A DNA stretch of 64,000 bases from Allobosea sp. OK403 (GCF_900113835.1 NZ_FOQV01000004.1:248001-312000); one strand, 5' to 3'; counted from the first letter of the stretch, positions 51,327 through 59,861 are shown. The notes: generated by a model from the sequence alone, not told the origin. Program-made: numbers and translations.

Positions 51327-52028
51327 ATGGACAAACCAGCGCCCCTATTCCCCGAGCGCCTGACCGAAGGTTATCGCGCCTTCCTCGACGACCGTTTCGA
51401 CCGCGAGAAGAGCCGCTACGAGGAGCTCGCCGATAGCGGGCAGACGCCGAAGATCATGCTGATCGGCTGCTGCGATTCGCGCGTCTCGCCCGAGATTATC
51501 TTCGACGCACGCCCTGGCGAGATGTTCGTCGCCCGCAACGTCGCCAATCTGGTGCCGCCGTTTTCGCCCGACGACCAGCTCCACGGCACTTCGGCTGCGC
51601 TCGAATACGCCGTGCAGGCGCTCAAGGTCGAGCATATCGTTGTGCTCGGCCATGGCCGCTGCGGCGGCATCCGCGCCTTCGCCGACGATACGCAAGGCCC
51701 GCTCTCGCCCGGCGACTTCATCGGCAGATGGATCACGCTGATCGGCCCCGCCGCGCAGCGCACCGGCGGGCGCGGCCGCAATGAGAGTTTCGAGGATTAT
51801 GTCGAGCGGCTCTCGCTTGCCTCGATCCAGCAATCGCTCATCAATCTGCGCACCTTCCCTTGCGTGCAGATTTTGGAAGGCAAGGGCCGCCTGCAATTGC
51901 ACGGTGCCTATTTCGCGGTCGCCACCGGCGTGCTGATGCTGCTCGATCCGGCGACCGGGCAATTCGTCCCGGCGGTCGGGGAGATGCCGAAAAAGGTTCA
52001 GATGATCCGCTGCGACGAACCAGGCTGA
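51327..52028 (+). CDS. Beta-class carbonic anhydrase
   Basis: 233 residues. Zinc ligands are Cys in GCCDSRVSP near 47, and His and Cys in VLGHGRCGGI near 108; the Asp-Arg catalytic dyad is in CDSR. It interconverts CO2 and bicarbonate in the cytoplasm, supplying carboxylases. AGAGGGG precedes the ATG. Separately transcribed from the upstream pair, with a 70-base gap. Confidence 0.95.
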   Translation: MDKPAPLFPERLTEGYRAFLDDRFDREKSRYEELADSGQTPKIMLIGCCDSRVSPEIIFDARPGEMFVARNVANLVPPFSPDDQLHGTSAALEYAVQALKVEHIVVLGHGRCGGIRAFADDTQGPLSPGDFIGRWITLIGPAAQRTGGRGRNESFEDYVERLSLASIQQSLINLRTFPCVQILEGKGRLQLHGAYFAVATGVLMLLDPATGQFVPAVGEMPKKVQMIRCDEPG

Positions 52029-52164
52029 GAGCCTCGCGCGAGCAGCTTCGCGCGGGTAAATGGATGCGACTTTGGGCGCGATAAATTCCTCTCGCGCCCC
52101 CGATGACGGCCGGGCTGGCTTGCGCTAGATTGCTGCCTTCCGATCACCGCATTCTTGAAGCTCC

Positions 52165-52845
52165 ATGTTCGATCGTCGCAAGCCTCCCGCTGCCCAGCCT
52201 TTCGTCACCCACGAGAATATCGAAGCCAAGGTCAAATGGTTCGACCCTGAAAAGGGGTTCGGCTTTGCCTCGCCGGCCGACGGCTCCGGCGACGTCTTCC
52301 TGCATGTTTCGGCCCTCGGCCCGCTCGACCAGCAGGACCTTCAGCCCGGCGCGACGATCATCGCCGATCTCGGCGAAGGCCGGCGCGGCCTGCAGGTCGT
52401 TGCCGTTCACGAAATCGACGCCTCGACCGCGCAGCCGGCGACGCCTCGCTCCGACCGCGCGCCCCGCCCCTTCTCACCGCGCCCGCCGCGTGACGATTTC
52501 GGCGGCGGCGGTGGATATGGTGGCGGTGGCTACAATGATCGCGGTGGCGATCGTGGCGGCTATGGTGGTGGCGGTGGCTACAACGACCGAGGCGGTGATC
52601 GCGGCGGCTTCGCCAGCCGCGACAGCGGCCCGATGGAAGGCCCGTTCGACGGCGCCGTGAAGTTCTTCAACTCGGATCGCGGGTTTGGCTTCATCGCCCC
52701 CGACAAGGGCGGGCCGGACGTGTTCCTGCACGTCTCATCGCTCGGCCGCAGTGGCTTGCAGCCGCCCATGGACGGGCAGCGCGTGCGCTTCTCGATCCGC
52801 GCCGGCAAGAAAGGCCCCGAAGCGGCCAATGTCAGCTTCATCTGA
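52165..52845 (+). CDS. Protein with two cold-shock domains and a Gly-rich linker
   Basis: 226 residues. CSD 1 (about 15-80) has KGFGFAS and DVFLHVSAL; CSD 2 (about 160-226) has RGFGFIAPD and DVFLHVSSL, both with intact RNP1 and RNP2. The linker (about 100-150) is Gly/Tyr/Arg/Asp-rich with repeats such as GGGYNDRGGDRGG, resembling RGG-type RNA-binding regions. Double-CSD proteins occur in Rhizobiales, but this linker is unusually repetitive. RNA chaperone role by homology. A strong terminator follows. Confidence 0.92.
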   Translation: MFDRRKPPAAQPFVTHENIEAKVKWFDPEKGFGFASPADGSGDVFLHVSALGPLDQQDLQPGATIIADLGEGRRGLQVVAVHEIDASTAQPATPRSDRAPRPFSPRPPRDDFGGGGGYGGGGYNDRGGDRGGYGGGGGYNDRGGDRGGFASRDSGPMEGPFDGAVKFFNSDRGFGFIAPDKGGPDVFLHVSSLGRSGLQPPMDGQRVRFSIRAGKKGPEAANVSFI

Positions 52846-52869
52846 GGCGATGACTCGATAGATATCCAA

Positions 52870-52901
52870 GCTCGCCGGGTCGCGCCGGCGGGCTTTTTTT
52901 T
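52870..52901 (+). terminator. Rho-independent terminator of the cold-shock gene
   Basis: GCTCGCCGG pairs with CCGGCGGGC (one T.G pair) around GTCGCG, followed by eight T. Confidence 0.9.
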
Positions 52902-52930
52902 GGTCACAGGCTTGATCTGGCTCGGAACCG

Positions 52931-53044
52931 CGCCGTCATCCCGGGCAAGCGGCGAAGCCGTGCAGATCCGGGATCCGTCATAGGGCATGGACGGCGCCCT
53001 ATGATGGATCCCGGGACGACCTCCGACCGCCCGGGATGACGGCG
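52931..53044. repeat. GTCATCCCGGG-family inverted repeat (copy 2)
   Basis: Begins CGCCGTCATCCCGGGC and ends GCCCGGGATGACGGCG; inner arms GGGATCC and ATAGGGC/GCCCTAT are also paired. It lies between convergent genes. Confidence 0.85.
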
Positions 53045-53087
53045 TGTTTCAGAGCATGTGTGGCGGTCCTTGGAGTTGTTGAGACGC

Positions 53088-53630
53088 TCAGACCCGCTCC
53101 AGCGCCCGGTGCGGCTGCGCTGGCAATGTGACGCCCACCGCATCGCCAGGGCGGATCTCGCCACCTGCCAGCACGATCCCCATGATGCCGGCCTTGCGAA
53201 TGAGCTTGCCGTTTTCGTCGCGGCCGAGCACGGCGGCGAGAAGCTTTGGCCGGAACGCCTCGATCTGAGCGCAGGGATTGCGCAAGCCGGTGATCTCGAC
53301 GAGCGCGTCAGCTCCCAGCCGCAGTCGCGTCCCGACCGGCAGGCCGAGCAGATCGAGCCCGCGCGTCAGCAGGTTCTCGCCCATCTGCCCGGGTGCGACG
53401 TCGAAACCCGCCGCGTTCAATTCGTCGAGCAATTCGGCCTGGAGCAGATGGACCTGGCGCAGATTAGGCTGCGTCGGGTCGACCGCGACGCGCGAGCGAT
53501 GCTTCACCGTCTCGCCGCAATGAGCGTCGCCTTCGACGCCGAGGCCGGCAAGCAGGCGGATCGAAGGCAGGTTCGGCTTGCTGAAGGCATGCCCCAAAGC
53601 CGCGCTTACCGCGATCACCGTCGCCGCCAT
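53088..53630 (-). CDS. MOSC-domain protein
   Basis: 180 residues covering one MOSC domain: VHLLQAELLDELNAAGFDV, PGQMGENLLTRGLDL, EITGLRNPCAQIEAF with the conserved Cys, and KAGIMGIVLAGGEIRPGD. MOSC proteins bind sulfurated molybdenum cofactor or act in sulfur transfer to metals. I start at 53630 since the first strand begins at MAATVIAVS. No Mo gene is adjacent. Confidence 0.88.
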   Translation of the reverse strand: MAATVIAVSAALGHAFSKPNLPSIRLLAGLGVEGDAHCGETVKHRSRVAVDPTQPNLRQVHLLQAELLDELNAAGFDVAPGQMGENLLTRGLDLLGLPVGTRLRLGADALVEITGLRNPCAQIEAFRPKLLAAVLGRDENGKLIRKAGIMGIVLAGGEIRPGDAVGVTLPAQPHRALERV

Positions 53631-53847
53631 GACCAGACCTCCGCTTGCGCCGCATTGGCCGCCTTCTGCCACGGCGCCCGGGCGCTGGCGAGCCCGTAGG
53701 CAAGCTCAGGATCAGACGGTCGCGCGCCCCTCGCCCATCAACGCGGCTTGTCCGGCATGCCGGCCCGGACATGATGAAAGCCAGTCCCCGGGACCGCTCC
53801 CTCCCCTGGAAGGCCGGACCAAGAGCGCTAACCCCAAACGCAGGAAC

Positions 53848-53872
53848 GCCGGACCCGCATGGCGGATCCGGC
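53848..53872 (-). terminator. Hairpin after bfr, possible terminator
   Basis: On the minus strand GCCGGATCCGC pairs with GCGGGTCCGGC (one wobble) over CAT. The following sequence is only weakly T-rich, so termination strength is uncertain. Confidence 0.45.
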
Positions 53873-53903
53873 GCGGGATCGCGTGCCTGGAAAGAACGAA
53901 GGC

Positions 53904-54389
53904 TCAGTGGGCCTCGTCGAGCCCGCCGACATGCTTCTGGGTGTAGAGTTCCAGTCCGATGCGCCCGATCAGTTCGAGCTGCGTCTCCAGGAAGTCGATA
54001 TGACCTTCCTCATCCTTCATCAGCGCCTTGAACAGCTCCTCGGAGGGGTAATCGCCGACCTCACGGCAATACTTCGCCGCTTCCTGATAGAGCGCGCGCG
54101 CCTCGATCTCGGCCTTGAGATCGCACTCGATCACTTCGGGGACGGTCTCACCGATCCGCAGCGCATCCAGCGTCTGCATGTTCGGGAAGCCTTCGAGGAA
54201 GAGGATGCGGTCGACAAAGCGGTCGGCATGGACCATCTCCTCGATCGACTCCTTCTTCCAAGTCTTGGCCATCTCCTTCAGACCCCAATTATCGAGAATC
54301 CGGTAATGCAGCCAATACTGGTTGATAGCAGTGAGCTCCGAGCGAAGCCCCTTATTGAGATATTCGATGACCTTCTTGTCACCCTTCAT
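53904..54389 (-). CDS. bfr: Bacterioferritin
   Basis: 161 residues, standard length. Ferroxidase residues Glu18, Glu51, His54 and the later EEGHIDFLE pair are present, and Met52 is the heme ligand. It assembles a 24-mer that oxidises and stores iron in the cytoplasm. Directly upstream is an Irr-like palindrome, then bfd and irr in the same direction, forming an iron-storage/regulation block. Confidence 0.96.
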   Translation of the reverse strand: MKGDKKVIEYLNKGLRSELTAINQYWLHYRILDNWGLKEMAKTWKKESIEEMVHADRFVDRILFLEGFPNMQTLDALRIGETVPEVIECDLKAEIEARALYQEAAKYCREVGDYPSEELFKALMKDEEGHIDFLETQLELIGRIGLELYTQKHVGGLDEAH

Positions 54390-54405
54390 GGCGGAGTTCC
54401 TCAGC

Positions 54406-54431
54406 GTTACATTAGAACGATCTAATGTAAC
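54406..54431. promoter_or_regulatory. Palindrome upstream of bfr, Irr-box-like
   Basis: GTTACATTAGA (54406-54416) mirrors TCTAATGTAAC (54421-54431) over ACGA. The inner TTAGA/TCTAA half-sites resemble the iron control element bound by Irr. Spacing is one base shorter than at the irr promoter site. Confidence 0.65.
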
Positions 54432-54492
54432 TGGAGCTTTTGTAGAAGGAAAGGCCGCAAGTCACGCGAAAGCGCTTTTCCGCGCGGGCGAT

Positions 54493-54780
54493 TCAGGCCG
54501 CGACGCGGTCGCTGGCGATCTCCAGCCCACCCATCATCTGGCCGATGGAGACATGCACGGCGCATTCGATGTCGCGGCTGGCGCAGGAGCCGCACTGGCT
54601 CATGCAGGCGGCGCGCGCCTCGGCCAGGATCGCGCGGACCTGCCGGGCGCAACCACCACAGCTCGCGCTGCAGCCAAGGCAGTCATAGGCCTGGTTCGCC
54701 GTCGCCGGGCCACTGCCATCAGGAGCGATCGTGCCCTTGATCTGCCGGCACGACAGGACGTTGCAGGAGCAGACGATCAC
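54493..54780 (-). CDS. bfd: Bacterioferritin-associated ferredoxin
   Basis: 95 residues from a GTG start that overlaps the irr stop. The [2Fe-2S] ligands are in VCSCN at the N terminus and in CLGCSASCGGC near 35-45. Bfd delivers electrons to bacterioferritin heme to release stored iron. The C-terminal extension with extra Cys (CMSQCGSCASRDIEC) is longer than in the E. coli protein. Confidence 0.92.
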   Translation of the reverse strand: MIVCSCNVLSCRQIKGTIAPDGSGPATANQAYDCLGCSASCGGCARQVRAILAEARAACMSQCGSCASRDIECAVHVSIGQMMGGLEIASDRVAA

Positions 54781-55310
54781 GCGTGGCGGCCCCCAGTCAT
54801 GCGCGTCTCGATGTCCTCGCCATCGGCGCGGCGCAGCCGCACGATGACCTCGACCGAGGAGATCTCCATGCCTTCGGGCGCCTGCGGCAGACCGGCGACC
54901 TGAATCGTCGAACCCGGGATGTCGACGACCGTCTCGTCGTCCTCATTGTAGAAATGGTGGTGCTCGGAGACATTGGTGTCGAAGAAGGTCTTCGGACCCG
55001 AGACCGAGACCTGGCGCAGCAGCCCGGCTTCCGAGAACTGGCGCAGCGTGTTGTAGACGGTGGCAAGCGAGAGCGGCTCGCGGGCGCGGATCGCCTCCTC
55101 ATAGAGCATCTCGGCACTGACATGGCGGTCGCCCTTGGCGAAAAGCAGCCAGCCCAAGGCCATGCGCTGGCGCGTCGGCCGCAGACCTGCGGTGCGCAGG
55201 CGCGCCTTCACCGCGCTGATCGGGCAGGAGGTCGGGCTTTTCTGCGGCCACGGGATATGGTCCGCGGCAATGCGGGGCTGACCCAGGTCCTTCGCAGGCA
55301 AAACACTCAT
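54777..55310 (-). CDS. irr: Irr, Fur-family iron response regulator
   Basis: 177 residues. The winged helix includes RLRTAGLRPTRQRMALGWLL and ATVYNTLRQFSEAGLLRQV. The HHH motif in SEHHHFYNEDDETV binds heme or metal, characteristic of Irr rather than Fur. A Cys-Pro (SCPIS) near residue 29 could be a heme-regulatory site. Irr represses or activates iron genes in response to heme status. A TTTAGA/TCTAAA palindrome in its own promoter suggests autoregulation. Confidence 0.95.
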   Translation of the reverse strand: MSVLPAKDLGQPRIAADHIPWPQKSPTSCPISAVKARLRTAGLRPTRQRMALGWLLFAKGDRHVSAEMLYEEAIRAREPLSLATVYNTLRQFSEAGLLRQVSVSGPKTFFDTNVSEHHHFYNEDDETVVDIPGSTIQVAGLPQAPEGMEISSVEVIVRLRRADGEDIETRMTGGRHA

Positions 55311-55349
55311 GAATAACGCCTTCCGACAATGCCGGCTGACCGGCCTCGC

Positions 55350-55370
55350 AGTTTAGAAAACATCTAAACT
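55350..55370. promoter_or_regulatory. Irr-box-like palindrome upstream of irr
   Basis: AGTTTAGA (55350-55357) mirrors TCTAAACT (55363-55370) over a 5-base spacer. It matches the TTTAGAA-N3-TTCTAAA type of iron control element except for one position. Confidence 0.7.
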
Positions 55371-55466
55371 ACTGATATTGTTGTTATATTTGTCCGAGCG
55401 GCAGAGAAATGTCAATCTGAGCAAGTGCGACATGACGCATCAGGCAAGGACGATCCGCGCGATCTC

Positions 55467-55514
55467 CGCCGTCATTCCGGGGCGGCCCGAAGGGCCGAGC
55501 CCGGGATGACGGCG
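55467..55514. repeat. GTCATTCCGGG-family inverted repeat (short copy 3)
   Basis: CGCCGTCATTCCGGG at the left pairs with CCCGGGATGACGGCG at the right, with GGCCCGAAGGGCC between. It lies just past the stop of the efflux transporter gene. Confidence 0.85.
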
Positions 55515-55519
55515 CCCCC

Positions 55520-57109
55520 TCAATGCCCCCCGCCGCCGCCGGCCGGTGCGGCCTTGGGCGGCTTGCTCATGAACAGCGCCATCAGCACGAGCACGCCGAA
55601 GATCAGGGTCAGCCCGAGGAAGACGTCGCCGAAGGCCATGATCAGCGCCTGCTTATGGGCGCGCTGGTTGATCAGGGCCAATGCCATCGACTGGGCGGCG
55701 TCGCCGAAATCGGAAAAACGCTGCGTCAGCGCCGCGATGTTCTCCTCGGCGATCTGGCGACCCGCGGCGACCATCTCATGCAGCCGCGTGATGTGCAGGT
55801 CAGTGCGCGTATTCAACACCGTGTTGATCAGGGCCAGGCCGACAGCGCCGCCGAGATTACGGGTCAGGTTGTAGAGGCCCGAGGCATTCTTGAGCTGATG
55901 CGGCGACAAGGTGCCGAGCGCGAGATTGTTGATCGGCACCATGCACAGCATCAGCGAGCAGCCGCGCAGGATCTGCGGCACAAGCAACTCGTAGAAATCC
56001 CAATCCGCCGTGATGGCAGAGGCGATATAGGTTCCCAGCGCAAAACCGCCGAAGCCGATCATCATCATCACGCGCGGGTCGAGCTTGGTCGAGAGTCGCC
56101 CGGCAATCGGCGCGGTCAGGAACATGCACAGGCCGGTGACGAACATCGTCTCACCGATCATCAGCGCGTCATAGCCGCGGATGCGCCCGAGATAGACCGG
56201 GTAGAGATAGGTCAGCCCGTACAGCCCGATGCCCATGCAGAAGGAGAACAGCGAGCCGAAGGCGAAGTTGCGGTTTGCGAAGGCGTAGAGATCGACCAGC
56301 GGGTCGTCCCGCGTCAGCGCCCGCCAGAAGAACAGGACCGCGCCGGCGACCATGACGAAGGAGAAGAACACGATCTCATGGCTCTCGAACCAGTCGAGCC
56401 GCGTGCCTTCCTCCAGCACATATTCGAGGCTGCCGAGGAAGGAGGCCATGCCGATCAGACCGAGCCAGTCGAAGCGCTTCAGCAGCCCGGCCTGCGGCTT
56501 GTCGAAATCAATCAATGTCCAGGCCGCGATCGAGACGCAGATGCCCGGCACGACATTGACCAGGAAGAGCCAGTGCCAGGAGAAGGCATGGCTGAGATAG
56601 CCGCCGACGGTCGGCCCGATCGTCGGGGCGAGCGTCGCCACGAGCCCGATGATCGGCGAGACGATCGGCCGCTTGGACGGTGGGAAGATGGTGAAGGCTG
56701 CGGCGAACACGCCGGGGATCATGCCGCCGCCGATGAAGCCCTGGACGGCGCGCCACAGGATCATCTCGTTGATCGAGGACGACGTCGCGCAAAGCACGCT
56801 CGAAATCGTGAAGCCGGCGGCCGCGATCGAGAAGAACACCCGCGTCGAGAAGGCGCGGCTCAGATAGCCCGAGAGCGGGATCATGATCACTTCGGCGATC
56901 AAATAGGCGGTCTGGACCCAGGCGATCTCGTCCGAGGAGGCGGACAGGCCGGCCTGGATCTCGGCGAGCGAGGCCGAGACGATCTGGATGTCCAGGATCG
57001 CCATGAACATGCCGAAGACCATGGCGATGAAGGCAAAGATCCGCCGCCTCGGAATGGCGTCCTCCTTCGGAGGCGCGCCGGCTGGACTGGTCAGCGTCGC
57101 GGTGGCCAT
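55520..57109 (-). CDS. EmrB/QacA-family (DHA2) multidrug MFS transporter
   Basis: 529 residues with 14 membrane helices. DIQIVSASLAEIQAGLSASSDE and WVQTAYLIAEVIMIPLSGYLS in the first helices and the motif C region PTIGPTVGGYL identify the DHA2/EmrB type. Drug:H+ antiporter that works with an HlyD/EmrA adaptor, here encoded 361 bases upstream in the same direction. Confidence 0.92.
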   Translation of the reverse strand: MATATLTSPAGAPPKEDAIPRRRIFAFIAMVFGMFMAILDIQIVSASLAEIQAGLSASSDEIAWVQTAYLIAEVIMIPLSGYLSRAFSTRVFFSIAAAGFTISSVLCATSSSINEMILWRAVQGFIGGGMIPGVFAAAFTIFPPSKRPIVSPIIGLVATLAPTIGPTVGGYLSHAFSWHWLFLVNVVPGICVSIAAWTLIDFDKPQAGLLKRFDWLGLIGMASFLGSLEYVLEEGTRLDWFESHEIVFFSFVMVAGAVLFFWRALTRDDPLVDLYAFANRNFAFGSLFSFCMGIGLYGLTYLYPVYLGRIRGYDALMIGETMFVTGLCMFLTAPIAGRLSTKLDPRVMMMIGFGGFALGTYIASAITADWDFYELLVPQILRGCSLMLCMVPINNLALGTLSPHQLKNASGLYNLTRNLGGAVGLALINTVLNTRTDLHITRLHEMVAAGRQIAEENIAALTQRFSDFGDAAQSMALALINQRAHKQALIMAFGDVFLGLTLIFGVLVLMALFMSKPPKAAPAGGGGGH

Positions 57110-57142
57110 GGCGGCCCGCCTTTCAATTCGCTCGGCGAATGC

Positions 57143-57258
57143 TAGAGCGTTTTCGAGCGAAGTGGATACCGGTTCGCGTGAAGAAAACGCGTTAAAACAA
57201 TAGACGAGAGCAGGATGCGAAAAAGTGGGAACCGGTTTTTCGCATTGATCCTGCTCTC
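57143..57258. repeat. Two adjacent ACCGGTT-core palindromic repeats in opposite orientation
   Basis: GATACCGGTTCGCG in the first copy (57143-57191) and GGGAACCGGTTTTTCGC in the second (57205-57258), each with its own outer complementary arms (GCGTTTTC.../GAAAACGC and GAGCAGGAT/ATCCTGCTC). Confidence 0.85.
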
Positions 57259-57270
57259 ACTTTTAGATGA

Positions 57271-57327
57271 GAGCCGGATGATTTCAGATGGGATCACTGT
57301 GTGAGCCCATCTGAAATCATCCGGCTC
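57271..57327. repeat. Perfect 22-bp inverted repeat
   Basis: GAGCCGGATGATTTC... at 57271-57292 is mirrored exactly at 57306-57327 across a 13-base spacer. Confidence 0.9.
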
Positions 57328-57333
57328 CGGGAA

Positions 57334-57452
57334 CTCGAGCCCTCATCCTGAGGAGCGCCGAAGGCGCGTCCCGAATGATGTTCCAGGGGGCGCTGGACCA
57401 TCCTGCGAGACACCATTTCTGATGAAATGGCTCCTCAGGATGAGGGCTCGAG
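57334..57452. repeat. CTCATCCTGAGG-family inverted repeat, 23-bp arms
   Basis: CTCGAGCCCTCATCCTGAGG... (57334-57356) is exactly mirrored at 57430-57452. A partial relative lies near 14429-14474. Confidence 0.9.
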
Positions 57453-57470
57453 ATATTTCGAACCGATGCC

Positions 57471-58664
57471 TCAGCGCTGCGAGGCAGGCCGCGGATCGAT
57501 GCTCACCACGACGGACATGCCCGGGCGCAGGACATGCCTGCCGGCCGATTCCGGCGCAAGCGCTATGCGCACCGGCACACGCTGGACGATCTTGGTGAAG
57601 TTGCCTGTCGCATTGTCGGGCGGCAGCAGCGTGAAGACCGAGCCCGTGCCGCCGGCGATACCGCTGACCTTGCCCTCAAAGACCTGGCCGGGGAGTGCGT
57701 CGACCGTGATCGAGGCCTTGTCGCCGATCTTCAGCGGGCCGACCTGCGTCTCCTTGAAATTCGCATCGACATAGACCTGGTCGAGCGGGACGATCGACAT
57801 CAGGCGCTTGCCGGCGCTGACGAGATCGCCGAGCTGGACATTGGTGTTGGCGACGAGGCCGTCGATCGGCGCGGCGATCTTGGTGAAGGTGAGGTCGCGC
57901 GCAGCTTTCTGCTCGGCCACCTTGAGTTCGTCGGCCTGACGAGCCGCCTCGACGCTCTGCGCCTTCAGCACCTCGACATTGGCGTCAGCCTGCACGACGC
58001 CGGCCTTGGCGCTCGCCAGAGAGGCGACAGCCTGGTCGCGCGCCGCCCTGGCGGCGTCGAGCGTGGCCTGCGAACCGTAGGATTTGGCGGCAAGGCTGCT
58101 GGCACGATCGAAATCGGCAGCCGTGCGGGTGACGGCCGCCTCGGCCGAAGTCTGCTGGGCCCGCGCCTGCACCAGCGCGGCGCGGCCGGCCTCGATCTGG
58201 CTGTCGATGCGCAACAGTGTCGCTGTGGCCGTCGCGCTCTTGGCCTTGGCGCTGTCGAGCGCAAGGCGCCAGTCGCCATCGTCGAGCGCCACCAGCGGCT
58301 GGCCGGCCTTGACCTCCTGGTTCTGCACCACGGAGACCGTCGCGATATTGGCCGCGAGCTTGGCCGAGATCGTCGCCATTTCGGCGCCGACATAGGCATC
58401 GTCGGTCGAGACGATGAACCGGCCATTCTTCCACCAGTCGACGCCGTACCAGGCTCCGACACCCACCACCGCCGTCGCCAGCAGCATCAGGCCGGCCCGG
58501 CGCACCCCGCCGCGCTTCGCTTTCGGCGCCACGGCCGTCTCCGCCGCGTCCTGGGGCACAGCCTCGCCGGGCTGGCGGGCATGGGCGGGCTGCGTGGTAT
58601 CCATCGCGGGGTCGACCAGCTTGAGCCGGTCGCGACGCTGGTCGGTGATGGTCTCGGCGGACAT
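57471..58664 (-). CDS. HlyD/EmrA-family membrane fusion protein
   Basis: 397 residues. One membrane helix near 45-65 (GLMLLATAVVGVGAWYGVDW), the lipoyl/biotinyl half-motif VQNQEVKAGQPLVALDDGDW, a long Ala/Gln-rich coiled coil (about 135-235), and the closing barrel AAPIDGLVANTNVQLGDLVS. Periplasmic adaptor for the EmrB-type transporter downstream. I start at 58664 because the longer frame enters the operator. TetR sites lie just upstream. Confidence 0.9.
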   Translation of the reverse strand: MSAETITDQRRDRLKLVDPAMDTTQPAHARQPGEAVPQDAAETAVAPKAKRGGVRRAGLMLLATAVVGVGAWYGVDWWKNGRFIVSTDDAYVGAEMATISAKLAANIATVSVVQNQEVKAGQPLVALDDGDWRLALDSAKAKSATATATLLRIDSQIEAGRAALVQARAQQTSAEAAVTRTAADFDRASSLAAKSYGSQATLDAARAARDQAVASLASAKAGVVQADANVEVLKAQSVEAARQADELKVAEQKAARDLTFTKIAAPIDGLVANTNVQLGDLVSAGKRLMSIVPLDQVYVDANFKETQVGPLKIGDKASITVDALPGQVFEGKVSGIAGGTGSVFTLLPPDNATGNFTKIVQRVPVRIALAPESAGRHVLRPGMSVVVSIDPRPASQR

Positions 58665-58688
58665 GGAAGCATCCTGGCGAAATTCAAT

Positions 58689-58769
58689 TCGAACCGACAG
58701 GTTCGATTTCGGTTGAAATAACGCCATCGATGGCGCATATCAAGAGAAATCGAACCAGTTGGTTCGATT
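58689..58769. promoter_or_regulatory. Twin TetR operators TCGAACC-N4-GGTTCGA
   Basis: Sites at 58689-58706 and 58750-58767, same arms and same spacing; the second extends to a 22-base palindrome (58748-58769). They lie in the divergent space between the adaptor gene and the TetR gene. Confidence 0.85.
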
Positions 58770-58799
58770 CTTTTTTCAGGGGCGGCCGAGAGGCGCCGG

Positions 58800-59492
58800 A
58801 TGGACAGTATGAGCGAAACACTTGAGCAGGCGGTTAAGCCGACATCGCGAAATCGGCGCATCGCGGGAGCAGACCCCGACAAGCGCCGCCAGATCTTGGA
58901 CGGCGCGCTTGAGGTCTTCACGGCGCACGGCTTCGATGCAGCGAGCGTGAGCGACATCGCCGCCGCCGCGAATGTCTCCAAGAGCACGCTCTATGTCTAT
59001 TTCCAGGATAAGGAGCATCTCTTCGTCGCCCTGATCGAGCGCGAGCGCGAGGCGCAGAAGCGCGGCCTTTACGAGATCTTGAATAGCGATCTCGATCTCG
59101 CCCATGGGCTGGCGGGCTTCGGCGAGGGGCTGGCGCGCATGCTGGTCGGCGATTTCGCCGTCAGCGCCCACCGCATCGTGCTCGGCGTTGCCGAGCGCAT
59201 GCCCGATCTCGGCAAGGAGTTCTACGAGCGCGGCCCTGGATACGGCACCCAATGCCTGGCGGGTTACCTTGCCCGCCAGGTCGAGAAGGGCGTGCTCGAC
59301 ATCGACGACACCGAGCTCGCGGCCGTGCAGTTCCTCGATCTCTGCCAGTCGACCCTGGTGCGCCCGCGCCTGTTCAACGCCAAGCGCAGCCCCGCCCCCG
59401 AGGCCGAGATCAAGCGCGTCGTCGCCTCGGCCGTCACGATGTTCCTCGCCCGCTATGCGCGGAAGCCGGCCAAGACGGGCTCCCGCGCATAG
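58800..59492 (+). CDS. TetR-family repressor of the efflux pair
   Basis: 230 residues. The HTH is in GFDAASVSDIAAAANVSKST followed by LYVYFQDKEHLF, at about residues 45-80, and the C-terminal helical domain binds the inducer. Divergent from the EmrA-like gene with two matched operators between them, so it should repress the pump and itself. ATG at 58809 is an alternative start. Confidence 0.9.
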   Translation: MDSMSETLEQAVKPTSRNRRIAGADPDKRRQILDGALEVFTAHGFDAASVSDIAAAANVSKSTLYVYFQDKEHLFVALIEREREAQKRGLYEILNSDLDLAHGLAGFGEGLARMLVGDFAVSAHRIVLGVAERMPDLGKEFYERGPGYGTQCLAGYLARQVEKGVLDIDDTELAAVQFLDLCQSTLVRPRLFNAKRSPAPEAEIKRVVASAVTMFLARYARKPAKTGSRA

Positions 59493-59554
59493 GCGGTGCC
59501 CCGTGGCCGCCATGAGCGCGATCATCCCGAAACCGGATACGCAAACATGAAATG

Positions 59555-59663
59555 CGCCGTCATCCCGGGCGCAGCGGAGCGGAGACCCGGGATCCATGCC
59601 GGAACGCTTCAGGAATGGATCCCGGATCGGCGCGGCTTACGCCGCTTGTCCGGGATGACGGCG
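59555..59663. repeat. GTCATCCCGGG-family inverted repeat (copy 4)
   Basis: CGCCGTCATCCCGGGC begins it and CCGGGATGACGGCG ends it, with GGGATCCAT/ATGGATCCC inside. With the repeat at 59781-59829 it accounts for most of the 369-base spacer between the TetR gene and purC; nothing else is seen there. Confidence 0.85.
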
Positions 59664-59780
59664 AGGGTGGACGATCGGCCGGATCCCAACATCATGACAA
59701 GCCATCGCCCACCGGGCCCCTGATATCCGACGATCCCGCTTGACCCGGCAGGCTTGCGCGATTTTAAGCGGTTGCAAGCC

Positions 59781-59829
59781 TAGAGCGTTTTCGAGCGAAG
59801 TGGTCACCGGTTCGCGCGAAGAAAACGCA
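59781..59829. repeat. ACCGGTT-core palindromic repeat
   Basis: AGAGCGTTTTCGAGCGAAGT, then CACCGGTTCGCGCGAAGAAAACGC. It lies 30 bases upstream of purC. Confidence 0.8.
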
Positions 59830-59861
59830 CTAAGATAAAGCGCTCCAGCGAAAGACCCCCG

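Larger units (their letters stand above)
57110..57470. other. 361-base spacer made of four stacked inverted repeats
   Basis: Between the adaptor and the transporter of the efflux pair. In order: ACCGGTT-core repeats at 57143-57191 and 57205-57258, a perfect 22-bp inverted repeat at 57271-57327, and a 23-bp CTCATCCTGAGG repeat at 57334-57452. No gene. These may reduce read-through between the two genes. Confidence 0.8.
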
